This document shows, piece after piece, positions 9,311-17,999 of a stretch of 63,940 nucleotides of DNA (positions within the stretch are counted from its first letter, which is position 1; every line of letters begins with the position of its first letter). Location: assembly GCA_036389375.1 (NCBI GenBank), contig DASVQA010000184.1:1-63940 (forward strand), written 5' to 3'. The notes below the pieces were generated by a model. It searched no databases and was not told the origin of the DNA. It was given only the letters and a program-made list of their open reading frames with translations. The position numbers and the translations under genes are program-made. The DNA is from QHXQ01 sp036389375. GTDB lineage: Bacteria; Acidobacteriota; Blastocatellia; Pyrinomonadales; Pyrinomonadaceae.

Positions 9311-11059
9311 ATGAAGTTATTCCGCCGCACGCTGGCCCTTGCCTTCGGCTGGCTCTTAGTCTGCGCGCCGCTCGGTGGGCGCGCGCAGCAGGACGCACGC
9401 CGCCGCGTAAGTCTCGTGCTGCTGCACGGCAGAGTCTTCACGGCCGATGCGCGCGGCACGACGGCGCAGGCCGTGGCCGTTGAAGGCGAGCGCATCGTAG
9501 CCATCGGCACGGATGCGGAGATCGCGGCGCGCTACGCTGCGGCCCGCACAATTGATCTGGCGGGCCGGCTCGTCACGCCCGGCTTCAACGACGCGCACCT
9601 GCATTTCGTCAACGGCGGGCTGTCGCTCATGCGTGTGCAACTCGTCGGCGCACCCACGCTCGCGGAAGCGCAGCGCCGCATCGCGGAGAAGGTGCGCGAA
9701 CTGCCGCCCGGCGCTTGGATCCTCGGGCGCGGCTGGGATCACACGCTCTGGGGCGGACAGTGGCCGACAAAGGCCGATCTCGACGCGGTCGCGCCCAACA
9801 ATCCCGTCTTTGTGCAGCGCGTGGACGGGCACGTGAGTTGGGCGAACTCGCTGGCGCTGCAAAAAGCCAACGTCACGCGCGCGAGCGTTGCACCCGAAGG
9901 CGGCGAGATTTTGCACGACGCGCAGGGCGAGCCGACGGGGATTCTGAAGGAGACGGCCGGCAACTTGGTCGGGCGCGTCGTGCCCGACCCGTCGCGCGCC
10001 GAGCGCATGCAGGCCATCGAACGCGCGCTCGCGGAGGCGCGGCGCTACGGCATCACTTCGATTCAGGACAATTCCGGTTATGAGAACGTAGAGCTTTACC
10101 GCGAGCTACTGCAAGCGGACAAGCTGACGGTGCGCGTCGCCGAGTGGCAGAACTTTGAAAACACGGTGGCCGAGTTGCAACGACAGCGCGCGGAGTTTGC
10201 GACCTTCAACCTTGATCCTTTGAAGCTGCGGCTGACGATGCTGAAAGGCTACGTGGACGGCACGCTCGGCTCGCGCACGTCTGCGATGCTCGCGCCCTTT
10301 GCGGACGATCCGCATAACAGCGGTATTCCGCGCCACACGCCTGAAGAACTCACGCGCATGACGGTCGAACGCGCACAGGCCGGTTTTCAGATCGGCTTCC
10401 ACGCCATCGGCGACAAAGCCAACCGCATGGCGCTCGATGCGTTTGCAGCGGCTCTTAAACAACAACCTGTCGCTATCCTGGCGCTACCTCAAATGGATAT
10501 AAGTTCAAAGGTAGTTGTCGCGCGGCAGCGTCATCGCGTCGAGCACGCGCAGGTCGTCGCGCCGTCGGATTTCGCGCGCTTCCGCGACCTCGGTGTGCTG
10601 GCTTCGATGCAGCCGTCGCACGCGATCTCGGATAAACGTTGGGCGCAGGATCGTCTGGGCGAATATCGCGTCATGGGCGCGTATGCGTGGCACACGATGA
10701 TGGCTTACGGTGTCCACGTGCCGTTCGGCACGGATTGGCCTGTCGAGCCGATCAATCCTTATCTCGGTCTCTACGCCGCCGTCACGCGCCAATCAACCGA
10801 CGGTCAACCGCCCGGCGGCTGGTGGCCCGAAGAACGTATCACGATAGCCAACGCAATCCGCAACTACACGGCCGAGGCTGCCTACGCTTCGTTTGAAGAG
10901 AGAGAGAAAGGCCAGATCGCCCCCGGCATGCTCGCAGACCTGACCGTACACTCGCGCGACCTGTTGACGATTCCGCCCGCCGAGATCTTGCAGACCGAAA
11001 CCGACCTGACGATCTTCGGCGGGCGCGTCGTCTACGAGCGCAACACAGGCGCACATTAG
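9311..11059 (+). CDS. Secreted amidohydrolase (YtcJ-like metal-dependent hydrolase)
   Basis: A 582-residue metal-dependent hydrolase with an N-terminal signal peptide (LALAFGWLLVCAPLGGRAQ). It has the amidohydrolase hallmarks: an outer beta-sandwich start (VLLHGRVFTAD, AVAVEGERIVAIG), the metal-binding HxH in TPGFNDAHLHFVNGG, a GIHAIGD-like histidine (GFHAIGDKANRMALDAF), a second histidine in RHRVEHAQ, and the late Asp in VPFGTDWPVEPI. These match the YtcJ/exoenzyme-regulatory subgroup; substrates of that group are mostly unknown. Just before RHRVEHAQ there is an unusual AT-richer insertion (around 10460-10520) that adds a stretch absent from the typical family. It is the first of four plus-strand genes running to 15937. 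Export suggests a periplasmic or extracellular role. Confidence 0.88.
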   Translation: MKLFRRTLALAFGWLLVCAPLGGRAQQDARRRVSLVLLHGRVFTADARGTTAQAVAVEGERIVAIGTDAEIAARYAAARTIDLAGRLVTPGFNDAHLHFVNGGLSLMRVQLVGAPTLAEAQRRIAEKVRELPPGAWILGRGWDHTLWGGQWPTKADLDAVAPNNPVFVQRVDGHVSWANSLALQKANVTRASVAPEGGEILHDAQGEPTGILKETAGNLVGRVVPDPSRAERMQAIERALAEARRYGITSIQDNSGYENVELYRELLQADKLTVRVAEWQNFENTVAELQRQRAEFATFNLDPLKLRLTMLKGYVDGTLGSRTSAMLAPFADDPHNSGIPRHTPEELTRMTVERAQAGFQIGFHAIGDKANRMALDAFAAALKQQPVAILALPQMDISSKVVVARQRHRVEHAQVVAPSDFARFRDLGVLASMQPSHAISDKRWAQDRLGEYRVMGAYAWHTMMAYGVHVPFGTDWPVEPINPYLGLYAAVTRQSTDGQPPGGWWPEERITIANAIRNYTAEAAYASFEEREKGQIAPGMLADLTVHSRDLLTIPPAEILQTETDLTIFGGRVVYERNTGAH

Positions 11060-11127
11060 TTTGCGCGCTGGTCAGACGACCTGATTTCAGGCTGGCAAAC
11101 CGACCCTGCACCCGATTAGAGCCGCAC

Positions 11128-13626
11128 ATGGTTAAACAAATTCCTCGTCGTCAACGGCTGATCGCGGCCTTTGTCGTGCTGCTCTCGCTGGTTTGTGTGT
11201 GGCCGCTCGTGGCGCGGGCGGCGTGGCGCGGGGCGGGCCACGTGGTTGCGGTCGCGCGGCAGGTGAACGGCGTTGCGCTCACTTTGTCGAGCGGCGCGCG
11301 TGCGTTCGTGACACTGCAAGATTTGGACGTGGTGCGCGTGCGGCTTGCGCCGCGCGGAGTGTTCGAGCGCGATCTGTCTTATGCCATCGAAGCGCGTGAT
11401 CGGAAACGCGTGGACGCGACGGTGCGCGAGACGCGCGACACGATTGAACTGACGACGAAAGTGCCGGGCGCGCGCGTCGTGATTCAGAGGCGACCGTTTA
11501 CCGTCAGCGTCTATGATGCGGCTGGTCAGTTAGTGTTGGCGGACGATCCGGCGCAGGGCGTTTCGTTCGATCTTGAGAACGGCGCTGTGCAGGCGTCGAA
11601 GCGACGCGATCAGTTGGAGTTCTATTACGGCTTTGGCGAGAAGGCGCTCGCGGGCGGGCGACAGGGGCAGGTGCTGGCGATGTGGAACACGGACACGTAC
11701 GCTTACCCCGCCGGGCTTGATCCGATCTACGAGTCGATCCCCTTCTTCATCGCGCTCAGGCAGGGCAAGGCTTACGGCCTCTTCTTTGACAACACCTATC
11801 GCACCTATTTCGACATGGGCAAGACCGATCCCGCGCGTTATACGTTCGGCGCGGCGGGCGGCGAGTTGAACTACTACGTCTGCACGGGTGGGCGCGAGCG
11901 CACACCGAAAGAGGTTTTGCGCGAATACACAGAACTGACGGGGCGCACGCCGCTCCCGCCGCTCTGGGCGCTCGGTTATCAACAGTCGCGCTACTCTTAT
12001 TATCCCGAAAGCCGCGTGCGCGAACTGGCGCGCAACTTCCGCGAGCGCCACATCCCCGCCGATGTCATCTATCTGGACATAGATTACATGGACGGCTTCC
12101 GCATCTTCACATGGGACAAGCAGAAGTTTCCCGACCCGCCCCGGATGCTTGCCGACCTGCGGAGCGCGGGCTTTCGCACCGTCGTCATCATCGACCCCGG
12201 CATCAAGGTGGACGAGAACTATTTCGCCTACAGAGAGGGGCGCGCGCAGAATCTCTTCTGCAAGGCGGCGGACGGCTCGGAGTTTCACGCCAACGTCTGG
12301 CCGGGCGTCTGTGCGTTTCCCGATTTCACGAATCCGCAGACGCGCGCGTGGTTCGGCGCGCTCTACCGCATCAATCTGGACGAAGGCGTGAGCGGTTTCT
12401 GGAACGACATGAACGAGCCGGCCACCTTCCCGCCCGAACGTCCGCCGCAACCCAACATCCCGCACGACACGGCCAAAACGTTCCCCCTCGAAGTGCGCCA
12501 CGCGGGCGACGGGCTGCCCGGCACACACGCGCGCTATCACAACGTCTATGGCATGCAGATGGCGCGCGCCACGTTTGCCGGCGTGCAGCAACTCAGACCT
12601 GACGCGCGCCCGTTCGTGCTGACACGCGCCGGCTACGCGGGCGTGCAGCGTTACGCGGCCGTGTGGACGGGCGACAACGTGCCAAGTTGGGAACACCTCG
12701 CGCTCTCGCTCCCGATGCTCGCCAACCTGAGCATCAGCGGCGTGCCCTTCGTCGGCGCGGACGTGGGCGGCTTCGCCGGCAACACGACGCCGGAACTCTA
12801 CGCGCGCTGGTTGCAGGCGGCTGCGCTCACGCCCTTCTTCCGCACGCACGCCAACAACGAAGCTGCGAGCCGCGAGCCTTGGTCGTTCGGCGCAGACTTT
12901 GAAAAGATCAATCGCGCCGCAATCGAGTTGCGCTATCAACTGCTGCCCTATCTCTACACAGTCTTTCACGCGCACGCGGAGACGGGCCTGCCCGTCCTGC
13001 GCCCGCTCTGGTTCAACTATCCGGCGGACTACACGCTCTACGAGCCGCCGCCCGGCTTCGATGAATACCTCGTCGGCGACGATCTGCTCGTTGCGCCCGT
13101 CACGCAACGGGGCGCGACCGAGCGCGCCGTCTATTTTCCCAAAGGCGATGCATGGCTCGACTGGTGGACGGGCGCGCGCCACGAAGGCGGCACGGTCGCC
13201 GTCACACCTGCCCCGCTCAACCGCCTGCCGCTCTTTGTCCGCGTCGGCGCGAGCATCCCCGTGCAGCCCGTCATTCAACACACGGGCGAGATGGCGCGCG
13301 CGCCGCTCACCTTCGTCGTCGCCACCGGCGGCGCGGGCACAGGGCACGTCTATGAAGACGCGGGCGACGGCTACGATTACCGGCGCGGCGCTTGGCGCAT
13401 CACCAGCATCGCGCAGACGGGCAACACCTTGCGCCTCGCGCGCACCGGCTCATACGACGCGCCGCGCACGCTCGCCGCCATCGAACTGCTCGGCCTCGCC
13501 GCCAAGCCGAAAGCCGTGCAACTCGACGGGCGCGAAGCACGCGACGTTTCGTTCGACCGCGCGACGGAGCGCCTGCGCGTGGCCTTGCCGCCGCAAAACG
13601 TCAACGAGATCGTCATCGTGCCATGA
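11128..13626 (+). CDS. Glycoside hydrolase family 31 alpha-glucosidase, secreted
   Basis: An 832-residue GH31 enzyme, most likely an exported alpha-glucosidase or related alpha-glycosidase. The first 35 residues form a signal peptide (Arg-rich, then AAFVVLLSLVCVWPLVARA). An N-terminal beta-sandwich is followed by the (beta/alpha)8 barrel with the GH31 signatures ALGYQQSRYSYYPE, DVIYLDIDYMDGFRIFTWD and GFWNDMNEPATF; the Asp of WNDMNEP (about residue 427) is the nucleophile, and the later VWTGDNVPSWEHL carries the acid/base Asp. C-terminal beta domains follow (DEYLVGDDLLVAPV and beyond). The length is normal for bacterial GH31. The stop overlaps the start of the next gene (ATGA), so these two are translationally coupled. 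Confidence 0.95.
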   Translation: MVKQIPRRQRLIAAFVVLLSLVCVWPLVARAAWRGAGHVVAVARQVNGVALTLSSGARAFVTLQDLDVVRVRLAPRGVFERDLSYAIEARDRKRVDATVRETRDTIELTTKVPGARVVIQRRPFTVSVYDAAGQLVLADDPAQGVSFDLENGAVQASKRRDQLEFYYGFGEKALAGGRQGQVLAMWNTDTYAYPAGLDPIYESIPFFIALRQGKAYGLFFDNTYRTYFDMGKTDPARYTFGAAGGELNYYVCTGGRERTPKEVLREYTELTGRTPLPPLWALGYQQSRYSYYPESRVRELARNFRERHIPADVIYLDIDYMDGFRIFTWDKQKFPDPPRMLADLRSAGFRTVVIIDPGIKVDENYFAYREGRAQNLFCKAADGSEFHANVWPGVCAFPDFTNPQTRAWFGALYRINLDEGVSGFWNDMNEPATFPPERPPQPNIPHDTAKTFPLEVRHAGDGLPGTHARYHNVYGMQMARATFAGVQQLRPDARPFVLTRAGYAGVQRYAAVWTGDNVPSWEHLALSLPMLANLSISGVPFVGADVGGFAGNTTPELYARWLQAAALTPFFRTHANNEAASREPWSFGADFEKINRAAIELRYQLLPYLYTVFHAHAETGLPVLRPLWFNYPADYTLYEPPPGFDEYLVGDDLLVAPVTQRGATERAVYFPKGDAWLDWWTGARHEGGTVAVTPAPLNRLPLFVRVGASIPVQPVIQHTGEMARAPLTFVVATGGAGTGHVYEDAGDGYDYRRGAWRITSIAQTGNTLRLARTGSYDAPRTLAAIELLGLAAKPKAVQLDGREARDVSFDRATERLRVALPPQNVNEIVIVP

Positions 13627-14771
13627 ACAAACGCAGCAATGTCCTGCGATGGAGGTCGAAACTACCTGCCGGCCTCGTGTGGTCTTATCTGCTGCGTGTG
13701 TCGTGGTGCGCGCTCCTTGTGGGCGCGGGCCACACTGACGCCGCCGCGCAGACGCCCCGCACGGACGCGCAGGCGCGCGCCATCGCCGCCCGCTTTGCGC
13801 CCATCTTCTATCAGAGTCTCGGCGCACAGCCGCGCCACGACTACATCACCAACTTCGACTTCGACGGCGACTGGCGCGGCGACAACAACTGGGTACACGC
13901 CGACGACCCCAAGTTTCCCCTCAAGGCTTACATCTATTACGCCGTCAGCGAAACCGCGACGCACTACTTTATCCATTACGCCGTCTTTCATCCGCGCGAT
14001 TACAAGGGCGGCGCGACGCGCGGGCGACTCTTGAGCGACCTGCTCAACGAAACGGTGAAGCGCAGCGGCAAGTATGACCCGACAGGCGTGGCGGAGGTCG
14101 CCACCGTCGCGCACGAGAACGACATGGAGGGCTGTCTCGTCGTCGTCGCCAAAGCAGGCGAAGACGTTGCGCGCGGGCGCGTCGCCTACGTCGAGACGCT
14201 CGCGCACAATCGCTTCCTGCGCTACACGGCGACAGCGGCGAATGCCGACTCCGTCCGGCTGGATGGGCAGCACCCCGAGTTATACGTCGAGCCGAAAGGG
14301 CACGGCATCGGCGCTTATCTGGCGGCCGAGGAGCAGCGCATACACAAAGGACTCCTGCGCTACGTCTACGAGGGGCGGGCCGATGCGCCCGCGCCGAACA
14401 AGGAGACGGTGAGCTACGATCTGCTGCCACTACTCACCACGCTCTGGGCGCGTGCGCAGCAGGGCGTGGGCGAGACCTACGGACTGGCGACCGACTACGG
14501 CAGCGTGCGCGTCAGCGTCGCACTCAGCGCGGGAGGGACGAAGGAGAAGCGGGTGCAGATCGGCAAGCGCGGCTCGGCTTTTCTCGGTCGCATAGGCGGG
14601 CACAACATCGCGCGCCCGCCGTGGGGCTGGATTGATCGCAAGGAGCGCGCGTTGCCCGGCGCGTGGTTCTTCGATCCCGCCGCCACCATCAAGCGCCACT
14701 TCAATCTGCGCGACGACTTTGCGGTCGCCTACCTCTGGCAACCGTTTTTGCAGATCGGCACGGGGAGGTGA
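13623..14771 (+). CDS. Conserved hypothetical secreted protein
   Basis: A 382-residue protein beginning at the ATG that overlaps the GH31 stop codon (ATGA), with a plausible signal peptide (VSWCALLVGAGHTDAAAQ). The mature part starts ARAIAARFAPIFYQSLG and has striking motifs, NFDFDGDWRGDNNW, THYFIHYAVFHPRDY and VAHENDMEGCLVVV. The acidic and His-containing blocks could bind metal, but I do not recognise a named family; similar hypothetical proteins with an HENDxEG block occur in other Acidobacteria. Coupling to the glucosidase suggests the two are made together, not that they share a reaction. The last bases also contain the ribosome binding site of the next gene. Confidence 0.78.
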   Translation: MNKRSNVLRWRSKLPAGLVWSYLLRVSWCALLVGAGHTDAAAQTPRTDAQARAIAARFAPIFYQSLGAQPRHDYITNFDFDGDWRGDNNWVHADDPKFPLKAYIYYAVSETATHYFIHYAVFHPRDYKGGATRGRLLSDLLNETVKRSGKYDPTGVAEVATVAHENDMEGCLVVVAKAGEDVARGRVAYVETLAHNRFLRYTATAANADSVRLDGQHPELYVEPKGHGIGAYLAAEEQRIHKGLLRYVYEGRADAPAPNKETVSYDLLPLLTTLWARAQQGVGETYGLATDYGSVRVSVALSAGGTKEKRVQIGKRGSAFLGRIGGHNIARPPWGWIDRKERALPGAWFFDPAATIKRHFNLRDDFAVAYLWQPFLQIGTGR

Positions 14772-14776
14772 CGGGC

Positions 14777-15937
14777 ATGAGCGAGACGGCGGACGTGGTC
14801 ATCATCGGGAGCGGCATCGTCGGGTCGAGCGTGGCTTATCATCTGGCGGCCGCCGGCTGCACGAACGTGCTGGTTGTCGAGCGCGAGGCGCATCAGGGCA
14901 AAGGCTCGACGGGCAAGAGCATGGGCGGCGTGCGCGCGCAGTTTGCCACACCCGTCAACATACAGATGTCGCGCTACTCGATAGGCTTCTTCGCCGAGTT
15001 TGACGAAGTCGTAGGCTACCCGGCGGACTATCGCCCGCACGGCTATCTCTTCGTCGCCACGAGCGCACAACACCTCGACTACCTGAAGGCAAACCACGCG
15101 CGGCAGTTGGCACACGGCGTCAACAACGTGCAGTTTGTCTCGCGCGCAGAGATCGTCGAACTCGTGCCGCAACTGCGGGCGGACGACATCGTGGGCGGCA
15201 CGTTCTGCCCGACGGACGGGTTTGTTGACCCGCACAGCGTCATGATGGGCTTCATGCTCAACGCGCGCGAACGCGGCGTGCGCCTGTGGCTCGACACAGC
15301 CGTGACAGACATAGAGGTCGCGGGCGACGAGGTCGTGGGTGTCGGCACTACGCGCGGGCGCGTGGCGACGCGCAACGTGGTGAACGCGGCCGGCGCGTGG
15401 GCGGCGGAGGTTGCGCGCATGGCCGGCGCGGAGTTGCCGGTCACACCTTTGCGGCGGCAACTCGTGCCGACCGAGCCGTTCGACAAACTGCCCGCGCGTT
15501 TCCCGATGGTCATAGATATGTCGAACGGCTTCCATTTCCGCCGCGAGGGCTTGCGGATTCTGCTCGCGTGGAACGACCCGGCGGAGACGCCCGGCTTCAA
15601 GTCCGACTTTGATCCCGCCTTCGTCGAAAAGATTCTGACGCGCGCCGCCGCACGCGTGCCCTGTCTGGCGGAAGCGCAGGTGAACGCGGGTCGCGCGTGG
15701 GCCGGTCTCTACGAGATGACGCCCGATCATCACGCCATCATCGGCCCCGCCACAGGCGTCCGTGGGCTTTACTTCGCCAACGGTTTTAGCGGGCACGGCG
15801 TCATGCACTCGCCCGCGACGGGCCGGGTCGTGGCCGAGTTGATTCTCGACGGGCGGGCGAGCCTGCTCGATGTTGCGCCACTCAGCGTCGAGCGCTTTAC
15901 GACGGGCAAGCTGCTGCACGAGACGGCGCTGCTTTAG
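14777..15937 (+). CDS. FAD-dependent oxidoreductase, DAO family (sarcosine/glycine oxidase-like)
   Basis: A 386-residue flavoprotein. The start at 14777 is supported by GGGGAGGTG at 14762-14770, which overlaps the preceding stop. The N-terminus has the dinucleotide-binding motif VVIIGSGIVGSSVAYHLAA followed by VEREAHQGKGSTGKSMGGVR, as in the beta subunit of sarcosine oxidase and related amino-acid oxidases. The second half has the substrate-side DAO elements (NAAGAWAAEVARMAG, RRQLVPTEPF, RAWAGLYEMTPDHHAIIG) and the C-terminal FAD-contact block GLYFANGFSGHGVMHSPATG. The covalent-flavin His/Cys cannot be judged from the sequence alone. Only 5 bp separate it from the upstream gene, so it is probably in the same transcript. 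Cytoplasmic, no signal peptide. Confidence 0.87.
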   Translation: MSETADVVIIGSGIVGSSVAYHLAAAGCTNVLVVEREAHQGKGSTGKSMGGVRAQFATPVNIQMSRYSIGFFAEFDEVVGYPADYRPHGYLFVATSAQHLDYLKANHARQLAHGVNNVQFVSRAEIVELVPQLRADDIVGGTFCPTDGFVDPHSVMMGFMLNARERGVRLWLDTAVTDIEVAGDEVVGVGTTRGRVATRNVVNAAGAWAAEVARMAGAELPVTPLRRQLVPTEPFDKLPARFPMVIDMSNGFHFRREGLRILLAWNDPAETPGFKSDFDPAFVEKILTRAAARVPCLAEAQVNAGRAWAGLYEMTPDHHAIIGPATGVRGLYFANGFSGHGVMHSPATGRVVAELILDGRASLLDVAPLSVERFTTGKLLHETALL

Positions 15938-16038
15938 CGCGGCCGCAAATAGACGCAATAGCCGCGCACGCGTCGGAACTTTTTCCGCCGCCTCGTCGTT
16001 GAGCAATTAACCCGTGCTCCGGCGCGACAGAAATCAGC

Positions 16039-16067
16039 TTGCTAAATGCGCGCGTTCGCCGTATCGT
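16039..16067 (+). promoter_or_regulatory. Predicted sigma70-type promoter for the ABC exporter leader
   Basis: TTGCTA at 16039-16044 and TATCGT at 16062-16067 are separated by exactly 17 bases. A start near 16074 would produce a leader of about 160 nt before the ABC gene. Prediction from spacing and partial consensus match only. Confidence 0.35.
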
Positions 16068-16096
16068 GTGAGCACGAACTGTAAGGATTGACCATC

Positions 16097-16141
16097 ATGC
16101 GATTTATCATGTCACGCACCCTCGTCGTCTGGCTGGCCTAA
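16097..16141 (+). CDS. Putative 14-residue leader peptide
   Basis: A short frame encoding MRFIMSRTLVVWLA, with AAGGA 9 bases before its ATG and TAA at 16139-16141. It lies 95 bp upstream of an ABC exporter gene, and its stop sits in the loop of a hairpin (16131-16149). The position, the plausible ribosome binding site and the flanking hairpins fit a regulatory leader ORF; the peptide does not resemble known attenuator peptides. It could still be chance. Confidence 0.4.
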   Translation: MRFIMSRTLVVWLA

Positions 16142-16222
16142 GTCCAGCCTGTCTCTGACGGGTTCTCCGCCTTCTCTCAACCACAATTTGGAGAGTTGCT
16201 ATTCGACCATCCACAGGTCGAA
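16131..16222 (+). promoter_or_regulatory. Hairpin-containing leader of the ABC exporter operon
   Basis: GGCTGG (16131-16136) pairs with CCAGCC (16144-16149) across the leader ORF stop. CTCTC (16174-16178) can pair with GAGAG (16191-16195). TTCGACC (16202-16208) pairs perfectly with GGTCGAA (16216-16222) around a 7-base loop, immediately before the AAAGGGG ribosome binding site of the ABC gene. This arrangement could couple translation of the leader ORF to exposure of the downstream ribosome binding site. Structure is inferred by eye. Confidence 0.4.
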
Positions 16223-16236
16223 AGGGGTGTAAGCAC

Positions 16237-17103
16237 ATGACAATTCTGGGTATCTCTGTCCTCGGTCTGCAAAAACATTTCAGCAAGCGCAAGGGCCTAC
16301 TGCGCACGCGCTCGACCTCCGTGCATGCGCTCAAGGACGTGTCTTTTGAGGTCGCGCTGGGGGAAACCTACGGGCTGCTGGGGCCGAACGGGTCGGGCAA
16401 ATCAACGCTCATTCGTGTGCTCTCGACGCTGCTCGTGCCGGATGGCGGCGAAGTGCGTCTGCTCGGTCACACGTTGCCCGGCGAGGAGCATTTGATCCGG
16501 CAGAAGATCGGGCGCGTCAGCGTGGACGCGGCGTTTTACAAGAAACTGTCTGCGCGCGAGAACCTGCTCTATTCCGCCTATCTCTACGGGCTGGACGGGC
16601 GCGACGCGGAACGCCGTGCGCTGGCGATCCTCGAACAGCTTGGCCTCGAAGGCGAGCGGTTCACCGACCCGCTCGAAGAGATGAGTCGCGGCATGCAACA
16701 GAAGGTCGCAATTACGCGCGCCCTCTTGATCAACCCGCCGCTCTTGCTCTTGGACGAGCCGACGACCGGGCTTGACCCCAAGAGCAAACGCGAGGTGCAG
16801 ACGTTTCTCGAAGAACTGCGGCGCACCGAAGGGACGACGATCCTGTTGACTTCGCACGACATGGCCGAGACCGAACGGCTGTGTGCGCGCATCGGCTTTC
16901 TGGCTAAGGGGCGACTCATCGCCGAAGGCACAGCCGCCGAACTAAAGCGACAGGCGGGCGCTGAGTCGCTCGACGATGCCTTCATTGCGCTGGCGGGCGA
17001 ATCTTTGGAGGACGAAGCGCCCAAGCCGAACACAACTGCGCCGGGCGAGCCGGCCCCGCTCGGCGCGGACGCGACGACGGTCGCACGCGCCGCGCAAGAG
17101 TAG
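16237..17103 (+). CDS. ABC transporter ATP-binding protein (ABC-2 type exporter)
   Basis: A 288-residue nucleotide-binding subunit. Walker A is GLLGPNGSGKSTLIRVL (about residues 48-64), the signature is MSRGMQQKVAITRALL (the GMQQK form typical of DrrA/NatA-like exporters), Walker B is LLLLDEPTTGLDPKSK, and the switch histidine is in LLTSHDMAETERLC. A 40-residue Ala/Glu/Pro-rich tail follows the ATPase core. The next gene, 14 bp downstream, encodes the membrane subunit, so the two form an exporter for drugs, lipids or polysaccharide; the substrate is not evident. A ribosome binding site (AAAGGGG) sits 9 bases before the ATG, directly after a hairpin. Confidence 0.93.
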   Translation: MTILGISVLGLQKHFSKRKGLLRTRSTSVHALKDVSFEVALGETYGLLGPNGSGKSTLIRVLSTLLVPDGGEVRLLGHTLPGEEHLIRQKIGRVSVDAAFYKKLSARENLLYSAYLYGLDGRDAERRALAILEQLGLEGERFTDPLEEMSRGMQQKVAITRALLINPPLLLLDEPTTGLDPKSKREVQTFLEELRRTEGTTILLTSHDMAETERLCARIGFLAKGRLIAEGTAAELKRQAGAESLDDAFIALAGESLEDEAPKPNTTAPGEPAPLGADATTVARAAQE

Positions 17104-17117
17104 ATGGAGTAACGATT

Positions 17118-17942
17118 ATGGAACAGGTGTTCAGACAAACCTATGCGTTCTTCTTCCGCGATTATCACCTGACGCGGCGCTACATGTCGTGGGTCGTGGT
17201 CTTCACGTTCTACGCCATCGTGAACTCGGCCACCATCGCGCTCATCGGCGTCGCGGCGAACGACCGGCGGTTGACGTTGACCCTGCTGGTCGGCGTGTTG
17301 CTGTGGGGTTTTCTCTCGGTGCTCTTTAACGAGATCGCCAACTCGATCACGTATGAGCGCTGGGAGGGCACGCTCGAATACACGTTCATGGCCCCGGTCT
17401 CGCGGCTCGTACACTTGCTGGGCGTGAGCCTGTTCGTCGTGGTGTACAGCATCGCCAAGATGGCGGTCGTACTCGGCGGCTTGTGGCTGCTCATTGATCT
17501 CGACCTGCGCGGCGCAAACGTCCTCGGCATCGCGGTCGTGCTGGCGGTGAGTAGTCTGGCGTTTATCGGCTTGGGGTTGATGGCGGCGGTGCTGCCGGTC
17601 ATCAGCCCGGAGCGCGGGGCGGAGGCGACCAACATCTTTCAGGGCATCCTGTTGCTCGTCTCCGGCGTGTACTATCCGGTCGAGGTGCTGCCGCGCTGGC
17701 TGCAACCGCTCGCCCTCGTCTCGCCCGCGACCTACGCGCTGACCGCCTGCCGCAAACTCATCGGCATCGAGGGCGCGCAGGTGGACGTGGCGCACCTAAG
17801 CGGTGCGCCGCTCGCAGCCGTGCTGCCTGAACTGCTCGTACTGCTCGTGATGGGCGTCGTGATGATCCCGCTCGGGCTGTTCGTCTTTGGCCGGGTGGAA
17901 GGCTGGGCCAAGCGGACGGGCAAGTTGAAGCGCACGGGCTGA
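17118..17942 (+). CDS. ABC-2 type transporter permease
   Basis: A 274-residue integral membrane protein with about six hydrophobic segments (for example VVFTFYAIVNSATIALIGVA, LLVGVLLWGFLSVLF, LAVSSLAFIGLGLMAAVLPV, LLVLLVMGVVMIPLGLFVFG) and the ABC-2 permease features EIANSITYERWEGTLEYTFM and GILLLVSGVYYPVEVLP. It pairs with the ATPase encoded immediately upstream. The positively charged C-terminus (RVEGWAKRTGKLKRTG) is probably cytoplasmic. An 18-bp-stem hairpin follows 8 bp after the stop. Confidence 0.9.
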   Translation: MEQVFRQTYAFFFRDYHLTRRYMSWVVVFTFYAIVNSATIALIGVAANDRRLTLTLLVGVLLWGFLSVLFNEIANSITYERWEGTLEYTFMAPVSRLVHLLGVSLFVVVYSIAKMAVVLGGLWLLIDLDLRGANVLGIAVVLAVSSLAFIGLGLMAAVLPVISPERGAEATNIFQGILLLVSGVYYPVEVLPRWLQPLALVSPATYALTACRKLIGIEGAQVDVAHLSGAPLAAVLPELLVLLVMGVVMIPLGLFVFGRVEGWAKRTGKLKRTG

Positions 17943-17950
17943 AGGCCGAC

Positions 17951-17999
17951 GATGAACGATGAATGAAAGGCCGCAACAGCTTTTCATTCATCGTTCATC
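17951..17999. terminator. Bidirectional hairpin built from heptad repeats
   Basis: An 18-bp perfect inverted repeat (arms 17951-17968 and 17982-17999, 13-base loop) between the convergent permease gene and the small gene ending at 17995. The right arm is made of heptamers (CATTCAT, CGTTCAT, CGTTCAT). It probably terminates transcription from both sides and belongs to the heptad-repeat class seen elsewhere in the window. Confidence 0.65.

Noticed and set aside
11530..13347. 605-codon open frame on the minus strand opposite the GH31 gene
   Set aside because: It is antisense to a gene with clear catalytic motifs; its composition is Arg/Val/Ala-rich as expected for a GC-rich shadow frame, and it has no recognisable domain.
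14729..16006. 425-codon minus-strand frame opposite the DAO oxidoreductase, and similar long antisense frames at 16584-17795, 25658-26707, 35444-36358 and 43814-44884
   Set aside because: All lie opposite well-supported genes and read as basic, motif-free protein; high GC removes stop codons from antisense frames.
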